64,000 nucleotides of DNA from Xenorhabdus nematophila ATCC 19061 (GCF_000252955.1 NC_014228.1:4062701-4126700), one strand, 5' to 3'. Shown: positions 18,170 through 27,794, counted from the stretch's first letter. Made by a program: numbers and translations. Notes: generated from the letters alone by a model not told the origin.

Positions 18170-19048
18170 GGGGCTGTTGACGTTTTATGAAAGAAATTTG
18201 AATAGCATGATGATCTGGTATCATTGTCTTCGCGAAAAAACCATGACCCCAGACCATCATGCCAAGAACAATGTTATCAAAACCTTTATGGAATAAGCTA
18301 GCTGTATTGATGCAACAAAGTGGATATGTGTATCATAAAGAAGAACATTATCTGACTTTCGAAGGGATCCTTTACCGGATGCGAACAGGCTGTCCCTGGC
18401 GAGATGTCCCCACCGAATTTGGCAAATGGAACACCATTTTTAAGCGCTTTAATGATTGGTCTAAGAAAGCTATTTTTAATTTATTATTCAAATTATTATC
18501 TGAGAATACAGATACAGAATGGTTATTCATTGATGGCAGTATTGTTCGGGCTCATCAACATAGTTCAGGTGCCGCTTCTGTGGAAGATGAAGCCATTGGT
18601 AAAAGTCGGGGAGGACTTTCTACCAAAATTCATTTAGCTGTAGACAGTTATGGTCTGCCGGTTCATTTTGAGCTGTCCGGGGGTCAAACTCACGACATTG
18701 TTCATGCGGAAAGTTTGGTGACGCATTCGCCTTCATCGGATTTTGTGATCGCTGACAAAGGTTACGATAGCAGCACTTTCAGAAGTTGTGTTGAAAAACA
18801 CGGCGCGATAGCGGTCATTCCTTATAGAAAAAATAGCGGCAGAACAGATAAAAACATTGATGACTATTTATACTGCCACCGGCATTTGGTAGAAAATGCC
18901 TTTGCCAAAATTAAACATTTCCGAGCAATAGCAACAAGATACGATAAATTAGCACGCAATTATGCCAGTACGTTAGCATTGGCGTTTACCATTGTGTGGC
19001 TGCCGATGTGGGTTGAGTAAATGATGAACTCAAAACGTCAACAGCCCC
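18170..19048 (+). mobile_element. IS5-family insertion sequence (879 bp)
   Basis: Terminal inverted repeats begin GGGGCTGTTGACGTTTT at both ends (perfect over 17 bp). The target is a TA dinucleotide duplicated at 18168-18169 and 19049-19050. It carries one transposase gene on the plus strand. It interrupts glyA, which is on the minus strand. Confidence 0.93.
18259..19020 (+). CDS. IS5-family transposase
   Basis: 253-aa DDE transposase of the IS5 family in one uninterrupted frame; many relatives need a frameshift. Motifs: [13 protein letters not shown] (first Asp), [13 protein letters not shown] (second Asp) and [15 protein letters not shown] (Glu). The N-terminal part [12 protein letters not shown] is characteristic. 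The gene is intact, so the element may still be active. Confidence 0.92.
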   Translation: MPRTMLSKPLWNKLAVLMQQSGYVYHKEEHYLTFEGILYRMRTGCPWRDVPTEFGKWNTIFKRFNDWSKKAIFNLLFKLLSENTDTEWLFIDGSIVRAHQHSSGAASVEDEAIGKSRGGLSTKIHLAVDSYGLPVHFELSGGQTHDIVHAESLVTHSPSSDFVIADKGYDSSTFRSCVEKHGAIAVIPYRKNSGRTDKNIDDYLYCHRHLVENAFAKIKHFRAIATRYDKLARNYASTLALAFTIVWLPMWVE

Positions 19049-20269
19049 TAATACTTTCTGTTTAACACACTCAATCACTGATTCGTCATTGATGTTATCC
19101 AGCACATCACATATCCAGACTGCTAGCTCACGAGTTTCAGCTTCTTTGAAACCGCGACGAGTAATAGCTGGAGTACCAATACGGATACCGGAAGTAACAA
19201 ACGGACTACGAGGATCGTTAGGTACACTGTTTTTGTTAACTGTTATATTGGCTCGCCCCAATGCTGCATCTGCCTCTTTTCCTGTGATATCTTTATTCAC
19301 CAGATCCAGTAACATCAGATGATTTTCAGTACCACCAGAAACTATTTTGTAACCGCGTTGCAGAAATACATCGACCATCTCTTTCGCATTTTTAGCAACT
19401 TGTCGCTGATATACTCTGAATTCCGGTTCCATAGCTTCTTTCAATGCTACTGCCTTACCTGCAATAACGTGCATCAATGGACCACCCTGACCACAAGGGA
19501 AAACAGCAGAGTTCAGTTTCTTATAAAGTTCTTCATCACCACCTTTCGCCAAAATCAGGCCGCCGCGTGGACCAGCCAGTGTTTTGTGAGTTGTCGTGGT
19601 GACAACATGAGCATGAGGAACCGGATTCGGATAAACACCCGCAGCAATCAGGCCTGCAACATGAGCCATATCGACAAAAAGATATGCTCCGATTTCGTCG
19701 GAAATTTCACGCATTTTAGCCCAGTCAACAACTCCAGAATAAGCGGAAAAACCGCCGATGATCATTTTAGGCTGATGTTTTAACGCTTGATTGCGGATAT
19801 CATCATAATCAATCTTACCATTTTCATCAATGCCGTAAGGAACAACATTATAAAGTTTACCAGAGAAGTTGACTGGAGAGCCGTGAGTCAGGTGACCACC
19901 ATGCGCCAAATTCATGCCTAAAACAGTATCTCCGGGTTGCAATAGAGTCATATAGACAGCCATATTTGCCTGCGAACCGGAGTGTGGCTGGACATTGGCA
20001 TAATCTGCACCAAACAATTCTTTTGCTCGGTTAATAGCTAATTGTTCAACGATATCAATATACTCACAGCCACCGTAGTAACGCTTACCCGGATAGCCTT
20101 CCGCATATTTATTAGTGAGCTGAGATCCTTGAGCCTGCATCACTCTTGGACTGGTATAGTTTTCAGAAGCAATTAGCTCAATATGTTCTTCTTGACGGCG
20201 AACTTCCTGTTCCATTACTTGCCACAATTCTGGATCGTAATTCGCAATATTCATTCCACACTTTAGCAT
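18986..20269 (-). CDS. glyA: Serine hydroxymethyltransferase with IS5-altered C-terminus
   Basis: GlyA interconverts serine and glycine and supplies one-carbon units, in the cytosol with PLP. The PLP lysine is Lys229 ([14 protein letters not shown]), and the active-site region is otherwise normal. The start [14 protein letters not shown] matches the enteric start. The native protein would be 417 aa, but the IS5 insertion replaced the last ten residues with twenty IS-encoded ones ([20 protein letters not shown]), giving 427 aa. The catalytic core is untouched, so activity may persist, but the tail and the 3' UTR are lost. The reading frame now ends inside the IS. Confidence 0.95.
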   Translation of the reverse strand: MLKCGMNIANYDPELWQVMEQEVRRQEEHIELIASENYTSPRVMQAQGSQLTNKYAEGYPGKRYYGGCEYIDIVEQLAINRAKELFGADYANVQPHSGSQANMAVYMTLLQPGDTVLGMNLAHGGHLTHGSPVNFSGKLYNVVPYGIDENGKIDYDDIRNQALKHQPKMIIGGFSAYSGVVDWAKMREISDEIGAYLFVDMAHVAGLIAAGVYPNPVPHAHVVTTTTHKTLAGPRGGLILAKGGDEELYKKLNSAVFPCGQGGPLMHVIAGKAVALKEAMEPEFRVYQRQVAKNAKEMVDVFLQRGYKIVSGGTENHLMLLDLVNKDITGKEADAALGRANITVNKNSVPNDPRSPFVTSGIRIGTPAITRRGFKEAETRELAVWICDVLDNINDESVIECVKQKVLGAVDVLSSSFTQPTSAATQW

Positions 20270-20397
20270 TAGGTTCTCCTGACTTAGCTATACTTTTGTT
20301 AAATTGAACGTCTTTTGTGATTAATTTTATGGATTAAAGGCGCTCTTACATTCTCTTAACGCCTTATATAAAATTAGGTAGGTATCTTAAAGGATTG

Positions 20398-21591
20398 TTA
20401 TTGTCTCAAAAAATCCTTACCACTTCTGTTTAATTGTTTGTAGGCCAAAATAGAAAAATACATTGCGATAAGACAACAAAAAAAAGCAAAAATAAAAACA
20501 GCCTCATATCCTAATTGTGAAATAATACTTCCACCAACAAAACCAGCGAGCAATATCCCAATGTCAAAGCAAGACTCATAAGTACTAAGTGCAAGACCGA
20601 TATTTTCATCAGGCATACTATTCAGAGCAGGTAGTGCAAGTAATGGATATATCATGGAAAGGCCAAACCCAGTTAGAAATGATCCAAGCATAGCCGAATG
20701 AGGTGTAGTACTTAACCCAATTAACAAAAGACCTATTGACTCTAATAACAGTGAGAATAAAGTCAACTTTAATCCAGATGAGTCAGCCATCCATCCTAGC
20801 GTTAGTCTTGAGGCTACATACCCCAAACCGAATAAAGCAAGAGAAAAAGCGGCGTCTTTCTCCCAGCCTTTTTGAATAAAAAATAGGACTAAAAAGGCAG
20901 TGGTAGAAGCATACCCAACATTAGCCAACGCAAATCCTAACCCAGCTTTCCATGTTCGGTTGATAGCGAATAATAATGATAGTTTATTTTTTTTTGGGTA
21001 AATTTTAACTGTTCTTACAATAATGGCAAAAAACAATCCAATTACAGGAAGAAAAGTCATTAATAAAGCAGAATAAATAATTCCTATATTATAATATGAC
21101 CACGTTCCAAAATAATTACCGATAGCCAAACCTAAAAACATAGCTATTCCAACCCAAGACATTATCTTGCCAGCATGTGCCTTGCCTACAAGGCCTATAG
21201 GCCATGTCCCACTGCAAGTAAAAATAAGACTTTCACCAATTCCCATAAGAATTCTAGAAAGAATAATTACAATAAAAGTAACAACACTAGGAGTAAGAGA
21301 AACAAAACATAAATAACACAGAAATCCTGATATAAACGTCAGAAACAAACCGAGAAACATTCCTTTTTTAGGGCCATGATTATCTGAAAAACGCCCTGAA
21401 TGGGTGCGAGATAATAATGTTGATATAGATTCAACAGCAACAACAATTCCAACAAAAAAAGGAGAGTATCCAAGTACTTTATTAACGTAGAGTGGAAGTA
21501 TAGCAAGAGACAATCCCAAACTAACGATAGCAAAAAAAAGAATACTAGATATTAAACAGGCCGATACAAAATCATTTTTTATCCTATACAT
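20398..21591 (-). CDS. MFS transporter, last gene of metabolite operon
   Basis: Major facilitator superfamily transporter of about 397 aa with about 12 hydrophobic segments. The motif between TM2 and TM3 reads GRFSDNHGPKKG. I chose the ATG at 21591, which has AAGGA 8 nt upstream, over the TTG five codons earlier. It starts 5 bp after the formyltransferase stop, ending a coupled minus-strand operon, so it probably exports the pathway product or gives self-resistance; import is also possible. Very AT-rich relative to the neighbouring glyA. Confidence 0.8.
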   Translation of the reverse strand: MYRIKNDFVSACLISSILFFAIVSLGLSLAILPLYVNKVLGYSPFFVGIVVAVESISTLLSRTHSGRFSDNHGPKKGMFLGLFLTFISGFLCYLCFVSLTPSVVTFIVIILSRILMGIGESLIFTCSGTWPIGLVGKAHAGKIMSWVGIAMFLGLAIGNYFGTWSYYNIGIIYSALLMTFLPVIGLFFAIIVRTVKIYPKKNKLSLLFAINRTWKAGLGFALANVGYASTTAFLVLFFIQKGWEKDAAFSLALFGLGYVASRLTLGWMADSSGLKLTLFSLLLESIGLLLIGLSTTPHSAMLGSFLTGFGLSMIYPLLALPALNSMPDENIGLALSTYESCFDIGILLAGFVGGSIISQLGYEAVFIFAFFCCLIAMYFSILAYKQLNRSGKDFLRQ

Positions 21592-21595
21592 CAAT

Positions 21596-22201
21596 TTATC
21601 CTTCAAAGAAAACCTTATTATTTTCCAACTTCAATTTATTATCAATAAATGCAATAACTACTCTATACATCATTTCCTTTTCGGCATTTATGATCGCCTC
21701 ACGGAGTTCTGATTCCGTCATGCCATTATAAATCCTTACACACTCTTGCTCTATAATAGGTCCTGCATCTACCTCATCATTGATAAAATGAACAGTAGCT
21801 CCAGTAATACGAACTCCAGATTCAATAGCTCTAAGCTGAGCCTTATCTCCCGGAAAAGCAGGAAGTAATGAAGGATGAGTATTAATTGTTTTATTTCCAA
21901 ACTTCTTGACAAATTCTGGAGAAAATATTCTTCTGAATCCTCCTAACACAATTAAATCACTCTCATTTTTTTCAAGTTTATCAGCTATCTCCTGCTCAAA
22001 TCCCTCTCTAGATGAATAATCAAGGTGACTTATTTTATGAACTTTAATTCCATCAAAATCGGATAAACCCTTAGTGGAAAAATCCTTATTATTTGTAATA
22101 ATCAAACAAAGCTCAGCTGGATTTGAGGAATTTTCAATGGCATTTTTGACAGAAGATAAAAGACTGCCGCGTCCAGAAAATAAAAATGCGACTTTTTTCA
22201 T
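21596..22201 (-). CDS. PurN-like formyltransferase
   Basis: 201-aa formyl-THF-dependent formyltransferase fold, close in length to PurN. The catalytic triad is conserved: Asn107 and His109 in INTHPSLLPAF and Asp145 in NDEVDAGPII. The phosphate-loop-like FLFSGRGSLL at residues 7-16 corresponds to the PurN GNGSNL segment but differs, so the acceptor may not be GAR. It starts on the overlapping TAATG of the amidohydrolase stop. In this cluster it probably formylates an amine of a pathway intermediate rather than serving general purine synthesis. Confidence 0.8.
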   Translation of the reverse strand: MKKVAFLFSGRGSLLSSVKNAIENSSNPAELCLIITNNKDFSTKGLSDFDGIKVHKISHLDYSSREGFEQEIADKLEKNESDLIVLGGFRRIFSPEFVKKFGNKTINTHPSLLPAFPGDKAQLRAIESGVRITGATVHFINDEVDAGPIIEQECVRIYNGMTESELREAIINAEKEMMYRVVIAFIDNKLKLENNKVFFEG

Positions 22202-23487
22202 TATGCTAATCTCTCTCTAATCATTGAAAATGAAACATTATTTTCACTTAAGTTAAAGTTCACTAATTTATTATTTTTAACCACTTCCACTCCATTAATC
22301 ATGACAATATTTGGCTTTTCACGATTTAACATTTTTAGTAAGGAAACAGGTGTGTTAATATAATCTACATCAATAGAGTCTTTATTGAAAAAGATAAAAT
22401 CCGCTTTATATCCTTTTTCAATTTTGCCAATATCTTTGAAACCAAGAGCCTTAGCTCCTCCCTCAGTAAGCATATATATGACTTCTGCTGCATTTATTTT
22501 ATTTTCAAAATCACTATCACCATGATGGTATAGAGAAAAAATAGCATCAAAGGTTAAATCATTATTTGGATTAACCATAGCTGCATCTGTTCCTAACCCT
22601 ATATTTCTATTTTCCCAGAGAGGCCTAATTGGCATCGTTCCTGCCCCAACAAAGCTATTGCTGACAGGACAATGTACTATATTACAATCTCTTCTTTTTA
22701 AGATATTAATATCTTCTTCACTGAGGGTACAGCAATGAATTAAGGTTGTGTTTTTATCAAGCAACTTCATTTTATCAAAATTAGATATAGCACTTTGACC
22801 ATAAAAATTTTTATATGATTCTACTTGGTGTCTTCCTTCATGTATATGAAGGGTAAAATTAGTCATTCTTTTATTAGCTATGGAATGAAGAGATAATAAT
22901 AGTTCCTCATTTGCTGAAAGTTCAGATGCTGTAGCAGGAGATAATTTTATTAGTTCAGATTGATACTGATCTTCAGCTTCAAGATATTTTTGTATAATTT
23001 CATCAATTGCTCTATTTTCGGGACTATATCCACTACCGATCCACTGATTACTCTGACAATAGTTAATGACACATCTAACCCCTGCTTGCTGTATTGCTCG
23101 TATATCACTCTGTATACGGCTTGTAAAAACACCATAGGTTGTAACACCTTTCATCAAACCAGAAGTCAGAGATTTTAATGAAGCTATAAATTGTCCTTCA
23201 GAATCTTCCAATGCATTGTTTTTATGAACTGTATCAAGAACTATATCAATCGGAGATGCATCCAAAGCTCCCCCATATATTTCTTTACTTGGGTGGAGGT
23301 GAGCATTCACTAACCCTGGCATTAAAATAATATTCTGAGCCTCAATAATAATGTCGCTACCGTAGTCTATAATTACATCTTCAATCTCAGAAATAATACC
23401 ATCAACAATTTTTATACTACCTACTTTTAGTTGCATGGTAGAGCTATCTAAATAACTAACGTCTTTAAGAAAAAATTTATTTTTCAT
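22201..23487 (-). CDS. Amidohydrolase (deaminase-like)
   Basis: 428-aa metal-dependent hydrolase of the amidohydrolase superfamily, in the group that includes guanine, SAH/MTA and triazine deaminases. Metal ligands and catalytic residues are visible: His63 and His65 in NAHLHPSKE, His214 and His216 in LHIHEG, His251 in LIHCCTLS and Asp301 in GLGTDAAMVNPN. It is cytosolic and full length. The likely reaction is hydrolytic deamination or ring opening of a heterocycle, which fits a nucleobase-type pathway. It overlaps the HAD gene by 11 nt upstream and the formyltransferase downstream. Confidence 0.82.
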   Translation of the reverse strand: MKNKFFLKDVSYLDSSTMQLKVGSIKIVDGIISEIEDVIIDYGSDIIIEAQNIILMPGLVNAHLHPSKEIYGGALDASPIDIVLDTVHKNNALEDSEGQFIASLKSLTSGLMKGVTTYGVFTSRIQSDIRAIQQAGVRCVINYCQSNQWIGSGYSPENRAIDEIIQKYLEAEDQYQSELIKLSPATASELSANEELLLSLHSIANKRMTNFTLHIHEGRHQVESYKNFYGQSAISNFDKMKLLDKNTTLIHCCTLSEEDINILKRRDCNIVHCPVSNSFVGAGTMPIRPLWENRNIGLGTDAAMVNPNNDLTFDAIFSLYHHGDSDFENKINAAEVIYMLTEGGAKALGFKDIGKIEKGYKADFIFFNKDSIDVDYINTPVSLLKMLNREKPNIVMINGVEVVKNNKLVNFNLSENNVSFSMIRERLA

Positions 23488-24157
23488 TAATCATCCCAAT
23501 TAGCAAACTTTTTATAAAAGAAAAATCCTCTTTTTTTGAAAAATGTAGTGTTTTCATATTAAGTAATTGACAAGGAACTATATCATTTTCGTAATTATCA
23601 CCAACCATAATAACTTCTTCCGGTTTTAAATTATTTTCATTTAATATATTTTCATAAAATATTTTATTTGGTTTGCAATTTGGATTTGATGTCCCAAAAT
23701 AAAAAGAAGAAAAAAAACCAGAAATTGAGGTGAAGTGGAGTTTTTCTAATTGTATAGATTTAAGTCCATTGCTACAAATAATCATACTCAGACCTAAATT
23801 ATAAAATTCACCAAGAATTTTATCCCATTCCCCAATTATATTACAATTTTTTATATAAGTTTTTAAAAAAATCCTTTCAAAGATAGCTCGATGTTTTTTT
23901 TCGACATTAAATACTTCAAAGATATATGTAAACCTTCTTTTAATTATTTGATCTATATTTATAGAACCATTTTCAAACTCTCTCCATAAACTATTATTTA
24001 GATTATTATATTCATCAATGAAGTATGAGAAATTATATTGTTTTTCTACATAGGAATTTACTCTAAGAAAATACTTAAGATATTCCATGGATTCATAATA
24101 ACCACGATAATGATCTAAAAGAGTATCATCAATATCAAATATTATACATTTAATCAT
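23477..24157 (-). CDS. HAD-family hydrolase
   Basis: HAD phosphatase of about 226 aa from ATG 24157. The N-terminal motif IIFDIDDTLLDH gives the nucleophile Asp8 and acid/base Asp10. MIICSNGLKSIQ is motif II, and EVIMVGDNYENDIV is motif IV. It probably dephosphorylates a pathway intermediate, for example a nucleoside monophosphate. The ATG overlaps the DUF84 gene's stop by 8 nt; an upstream TTG/ATG in frame is unnecessary. Strong AT bias like its neighbours. Confidence 0.82.
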   Translation of the reverse strand: MIKCIIFDIDDTLLDHYRGYYESMEYLKYFLRVNSYVEKQYNFSYFIDEYNNLNNSLWREFENGSINIDQIIKRRFTYIFEVFNVEKKHRAIFERIFLKTYIKNCNIIGEWDKILGEFYNLGLSMIICSNGLKSIQLEKLHFTSISGFFSSFYFGTSNPNCKPNKIFYENILNENNLKPEEVIMVGDNYENDIVPCQLLNMKTLHFSKKEDFSFIKSLLIGMINEK

Positions 24158-24707
24158 TATACAAACCAGTTGATGATATAACAGATCCAAAAGCACATTT
24201 CATTGCAGTTTCAAACTCGTCAATTCGGGTGTATAGTTTTTGAGTTAGCACGCCGTTTGTTCCAATTCTATCTAATTCATCTTTTGGATAGTGAGGATAT
24301 AGCTCTCTAATTATTTCTGATAATTTTTGATTTTTTTCTAATTTTATACTAACTTCATTGGGCAACATTACTTTGCCACTGCATCCATAAAAAAATTCTT
24401 TTCTTTTTATATCCTTAATAACGGCCCATCCATATACAAAACTACCAAAAGATGTCTTTTCTATAAGTCCCTCAAGGGCAATAATAAAATCAACATTGGT
24501 TGAGAATTTCTCTTCCACGAAATTGATTCTTGAATAGCAACCTTGAATAGCCTCTTCGTCTGTGTCTGGTGTTTCACTCACTCCAGAAGGAACGTCATAA
24601 TAAGAAAATTTGAATTCTTTTAATACATTAGAACATATATTATATGCCGCTGATATTTTTGCGCTATTTTTAGAACAAAGAACGACTAGAGGAGTTTTAT
24701 TTTGCAT
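24150..24707 (-). CDS. DUF84/YjjX-like non-canonical purine NTPase
   Basis: About 185 aa from ATG 24707 (preceded by GGA at 8 nt). Family marks: VVLCSKNSAKISAAYN at the N-terminus, DVPSGVSETPDTDEEAIQG, and the central FIIALEGLIEKT with YGWAVI. These match YjjX-type inosine/xanthosine triphosphatases, which hydrolyse NTPs to NMPs. As part of a metabolite operon it may act on a modified nucleotide or clear toxic NTP forms of the product. The start overlaps the TS-like gene's end by 11 nt; the stop overlaps the HAD start. Confidence 0.78.
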   Translation of the reverse strand: MQNKTPLVVLCSKNSAKISAAYNICSNVLKEFKFSYYDVPSGVSETPDTDEEAIQGCYSRINFVEEKFSTNVDFIIALEGLIEKTSFGSFVYGWAVIKDIKRKEFFYGCSGKVMLPNEVSIKLEKNQKLSEIIRELYPHYPKDELDRIGTNGVLTQKLYTRIDEFETAMKCAFGSVISSTGLYND

Positions 24708-25605
24708 TTTCATGAATCCATGTAAGTATATTTGTATGTTTTGTTCCATTAAGTATATCTGCAACAACCTCTTTAGCAGACACAATTATTGGCATGAATT
24801 CATTTTCCTCGTGATCTTTTTGTGATGCTATAGCTTCATTTGCTTTATTAAGAGAGTTATTATAAATTTGGGTGAAAGTTGTTTTCATAATAGTAGACCC
24901 CAACTCCAACTCCTCCATTCCCTCTTCAATTAAATTCTGCCAAACTAGTTCATGGACAAATGAAAAGAATCCCATATCATAAGGAAGACCAGTAATTACA
25001 TCCGTACTTCTAGATATAGTTTCGCAATATAATTTATTATTCTTTATAAAAAATTGCATCGCTATGGTTCATGGAAAATCTTTTGTTTCTGATTTATGAT
25101 AAGATTGATTGATATTTATTATTGCTCTTCTAGAATCTTTGTTTTTCTTTAAAACACTTATTACCCAATTATACTGATTAAGATATAATTCTATAGGCTC
25201 ATAAAAAACATAATAACCATAGTTAGAGTTTATATTTCCATTTTCATCGGTCAAAGTAGCCCAAAAATTAGATGCTTTTGCTAAACCATCTTCAGCTTTT
25301 AAGCTGCCACTAAAATAAGCTATAAGTTCTCTACATAAATATTTTTTTGCACCTTTCCTTAAGTTGTGAAGACGATTATTAGGATTTTTTAGAATATAAT
25401 TAACTCCTTAGGCTTGTATTGCTGATCCTGCTCTTGAGGTTATTTTTTTCCCCGTATTCATTATATGCTCAATGCCTTTTTTAACAAGTTCGTCAACTGA
25501 AGAGCCGTAGATGCTAGTAAAATTATGCACTTCAGATATCTTACATACTTCATTTTCTAACACAGAAAAACTCATAATTCCATTTCCTATATTTATAGTC
25601 TTCAA
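24697..25605 (-). pseudogene. Thymidylate-synthase-like (CMP/dCMP hydroxymethylase-like) gene with two in-frame stops
   Basis: One continuous 303-codon frame encodes a thymidylate-synthase-fold protein: GSSVDELVKKGIEH and KITSRAGSA at the N-terminus, GVNYILKNPNNRL, the arginine region KDSRRAIIN, and ISRSTDVITGLPYDMGFF. GNINSNYG resembles phage T4 dCMP hydroxymethylase. The frame is broken by TAA at codon 66 (25408-25410) and TGA at codon 179 (25069-25071). The TGA sits in DFP-stop-TIA, exactly where the catalytic cysteine (PC motif) belongs. The fold would transfer a one-carbon unit from methylene-THF to a pyrimidine nucleotide. First gene of the operon; as written it cannot make an active full-length enzyme unless recoded. 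Confidence 0.85.
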
Positions 25606-26091
25606 TATAAACTTCGCTAATTAAATTAACTTCTGAAAATAATAAAATCAATTATTTTTTATCTATTAATAAAAAACAGATAAATTATTGAGCAAGAAAA
25701 AATCAATTAGATTTATTATTAGCCACCTTTTATTCATGTATATTAAAATGAAATAATTAAAGAAATTATACCACTAAATATAATATTGAATAAAATAGTT
25801 ACCATTGATATTATTAGTGATTAATATTAGTTTTGCGTAGATAGATATATGGATACAGTTCAAATAATAATGTGATGGATGTTAATAACTAATTACTATG
25901 AAAAGATCTTTAATTAATCTAAATTTTATATAATACAACATAAATTAAAATCACACTGACGCGCTGCGCTTGTCTTCTCTGATTTGTCTGGCTAATACAT
26001 TAACCAGACAAATCAGAAAGTTGAAAAACATGATACCCGCCAGAAAAACCTTTTTATCTACCCCTGCCCTATTAAAGAATTAGGAATAAAA
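25606..26091. other. AT-rich promoter region and a 13-bp hairpin
   Basis: The interval must contain the promoter of the minus-strand operon that starts at 25605, but no operator is obvious. At 25979-26016 CTGATTTGTCTGG and CCAGACAAATCAG form a perfect 13-bp stem with a 12-nt loop, followed by A/T-rich sequence. It may be a terminator at the junction between the metabolite operon and the P4-like remnant. No open frame of interest. Confidence 0.5.
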
Positions 26092-26310
26092 CTGTTCACT
26101 CTATTCACCATTAATTATTTATATTTAAATTCAGTTAGTTAAAAGGTTACAACTTAAAGCCAGCCTCATCATCACTCTTCATATAAACTCCCACCAAAAT
26201 TCAGAAAAAGATGAATAGAGTGAAGACTTGTGAATAGTAAAAAGTAACTATTCACCCTATGAGAGCTTGTAATATCTGGCTTGAATCAAAGAGTGAATAG
26301 TGATGAACAG
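26092..26310. repeat. P4-type iteron cluster (candidate replication origin/crr)
   Basis: Eight 9-bp sites fit or nearly fit R-GTGAA-Y-AG in either orientation: 26092-26100, 26101-26109, 26210-26218, 26219-26227, 26229-26237, 26248-26256, 26292-26300 and 26302-26310. They closely resemble the GGTGAACAG type I iterons bound by phage P4 alpha protein. They lie immediately downstream of the alpha-like primase remnant, where such a region would be expected in a P4-like satellite. Confidence 0.7.
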
Positions 26311-26348
26311 TTTTTCAGGTTTTCCTTAGATAATAACCGTGGAGAGAA

Positions 26349-27373
26349 TTATTCTTCTGGCTGGTCTTCCCTTGTTAGCTTTGGCATCCATTCATTGGCA
26401 GTTTCGATATTCAGGCTCATATTGCTACGAATGCCTTGTTTACTTTTCTTACGAAGATAAGGCAAACCATATTCTGCCAATGCACCCGGCATATCCATAC
26501 CGAATCGGGTCACGGAAACAGGCTTGTTCAGGTTGTTACCTTTCATATAGGCAAGGTAGGAGTGATAGAGGTATTTACGGGGATTAAACGGCATAATTTC
26601 CGCATTACCTATCAACATGCCATCAGCTTCATTAGACGCATCAGATAACCGCAAAAATCCACTAAGGAATCTGTGCCACGTTTGATAGTTAACGCTTCTT
26701 CAGATTTCTGCTGTTCTGCCAGTAAACGCCTTGCTTCTTTCGGGTCAGAAAACCGATGAAGTAAGTGCTGGATAATCACGGGTAATTCCTCCGCTATTTT
26801 ATCCCGTAGAAATGGATCACGTTCATGTTCCGGCACAACTTCGGAAAAGTTGAAAATAACCCGACGCCGTGATACCCCGCCACTGCGATCACTGAAGCTC
26901 ATGGCGTTATTATTCACTGCTAACACCACAGCCGGAATGCGGGTTGAATAAGGTTGCTTATGCTTGGGGTCAATGGAAACCTCATCCCCGCCTGTAATGG
27001 CTTTAATACCAGAGCCATCGCCTACATAGCGAGTCTGGTCAGGCAAAGGTAATGCCAGCACATCAGCAATAACTTTTGCCGCCTCAGTAATGGAGATCCC
27101 TTTAGTTCTTGCAACTAAATCCAGCCCATCGCCATATTTGGGATTCTCACACTGGCGGCAATGCCAGTTGCCATTATGGTGATCATCAATAAAGTGAAAA
27201 CGGTCAGTGCCACCGCAGACAGGGCAAGCCCCATGTTTCCCCTTTGCTGGGATATCAATACCACAGGCAGGCAACAAGCTTTCCCAATAATACATTGCGG
27301 ATTTTTTCACAGTCTGGATAAGATCAAGTGGTTTTTGACCAATGTTAAGCCCATATAAAGATGTGTGACTCAT
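26349..27373 (-). pseudogene. P4 alpha-like primase/helicase, internally deleted and frameshifted
   Basis: Starts with an N-terminal zinc-finger primase domain (CPVCGGTDRFHF, then WHCRQC, about residues 50-80). After about residue 135 it jumps to the C-terminal region of the helicase (RIPAVVLAVNNNAMSFSDRS), so the central Toprim and Walker segments are missing. The frame breaks near 26630-26650 after LVDFCGYL, and the tail (GNAEIMPFNPRKYLYHSYLA) continues in another frame to 26349. Full P4 alpha is about 777 aa; this is a dead remnant. It marks the interval as a decayed P4-family satellite. Confidence 0.8.
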
Positions 27374-27376
27374 GAC

Positions 27377-27571
27377 TCATTCCTCATGCTCATCAACTGC
27401 TGCCTGAAGTGCGTGATAAACTTCCTGATTGATATCACACGCCAGCGCAATCAGATTGTTTAGATCAATTGAGCATTCATCTTTGGCTTTTTCGAGAATG
27501 ACGCAGAATAAAGAAGTTGCCAAACCCGCTTGATACCTAGCATGAGCCAGAGAAATAGACTGTTTAGGCAT
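27377..27571 (-). CDS. Small P4-satellite-type hypothetical protein
   Basis: 64-aa acidic protein, helical, with Cys residues and no known motif. It lies between the primase remnant (3 bp gap) and a 32-aa frame it overlaps by 8 nt, the usual position of small accessory genes in P4-like satellites. It is probably a real gene of unknown function. The start ATG at 27571 is consistent with the overlap. Confidence 0.55.
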   Translation of the reverse strand: MPKQSISLAHARYQAGLATSLFCVILEKAKDECSIDLNNLIALACDINQEVYHALQAAVDEHEE

Positions 27572-27662
27572 GATTCACCCCCTGAATGCGGATTTCAGGG
27601 ACAGCAAATACATCAAGACATGTAAATTTAAGGCGAGTTTGGGTATGCTGTATATCAGCCAT
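27564..27662 (-). CDS. 32-aa Icd-like/Ash-like small protein
   Basis: Frame beginning MADIQHTQTRLKF, which recalls the start of P4-type Icd-like host-division-inhibitor proteins (often near 60 aa), but it ends after 32 residues. It may be a truncated member or a genuine micro-protein. It overlaps the next gene by 8 nt. Confidence 0.4.
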   Translation of the reverse strand: MADIQHTQTRLKFTCLDVFAVPEIRIQGVNHA

Positions 27663-27794
27663 CATCGTTACCTCAATTAACGGTTGTTGGTTAGACGCCT
27701 CAGATGTGTTCCAGCACTCTGGGGCGTTGTTTTTTCATGTCGATATAGATAGTGTGTAATTACACATAAATACATTACAGCAGGTGTCATTGAA

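Noticed and set aside
25040..25068. SECIS element downstream of the UGA
   Set aside because: Only a weak AT-rich stem (GCAAT/ATTGC) is visible with no GGU-type loop; I would not call it without a fold and orthologue comparison.
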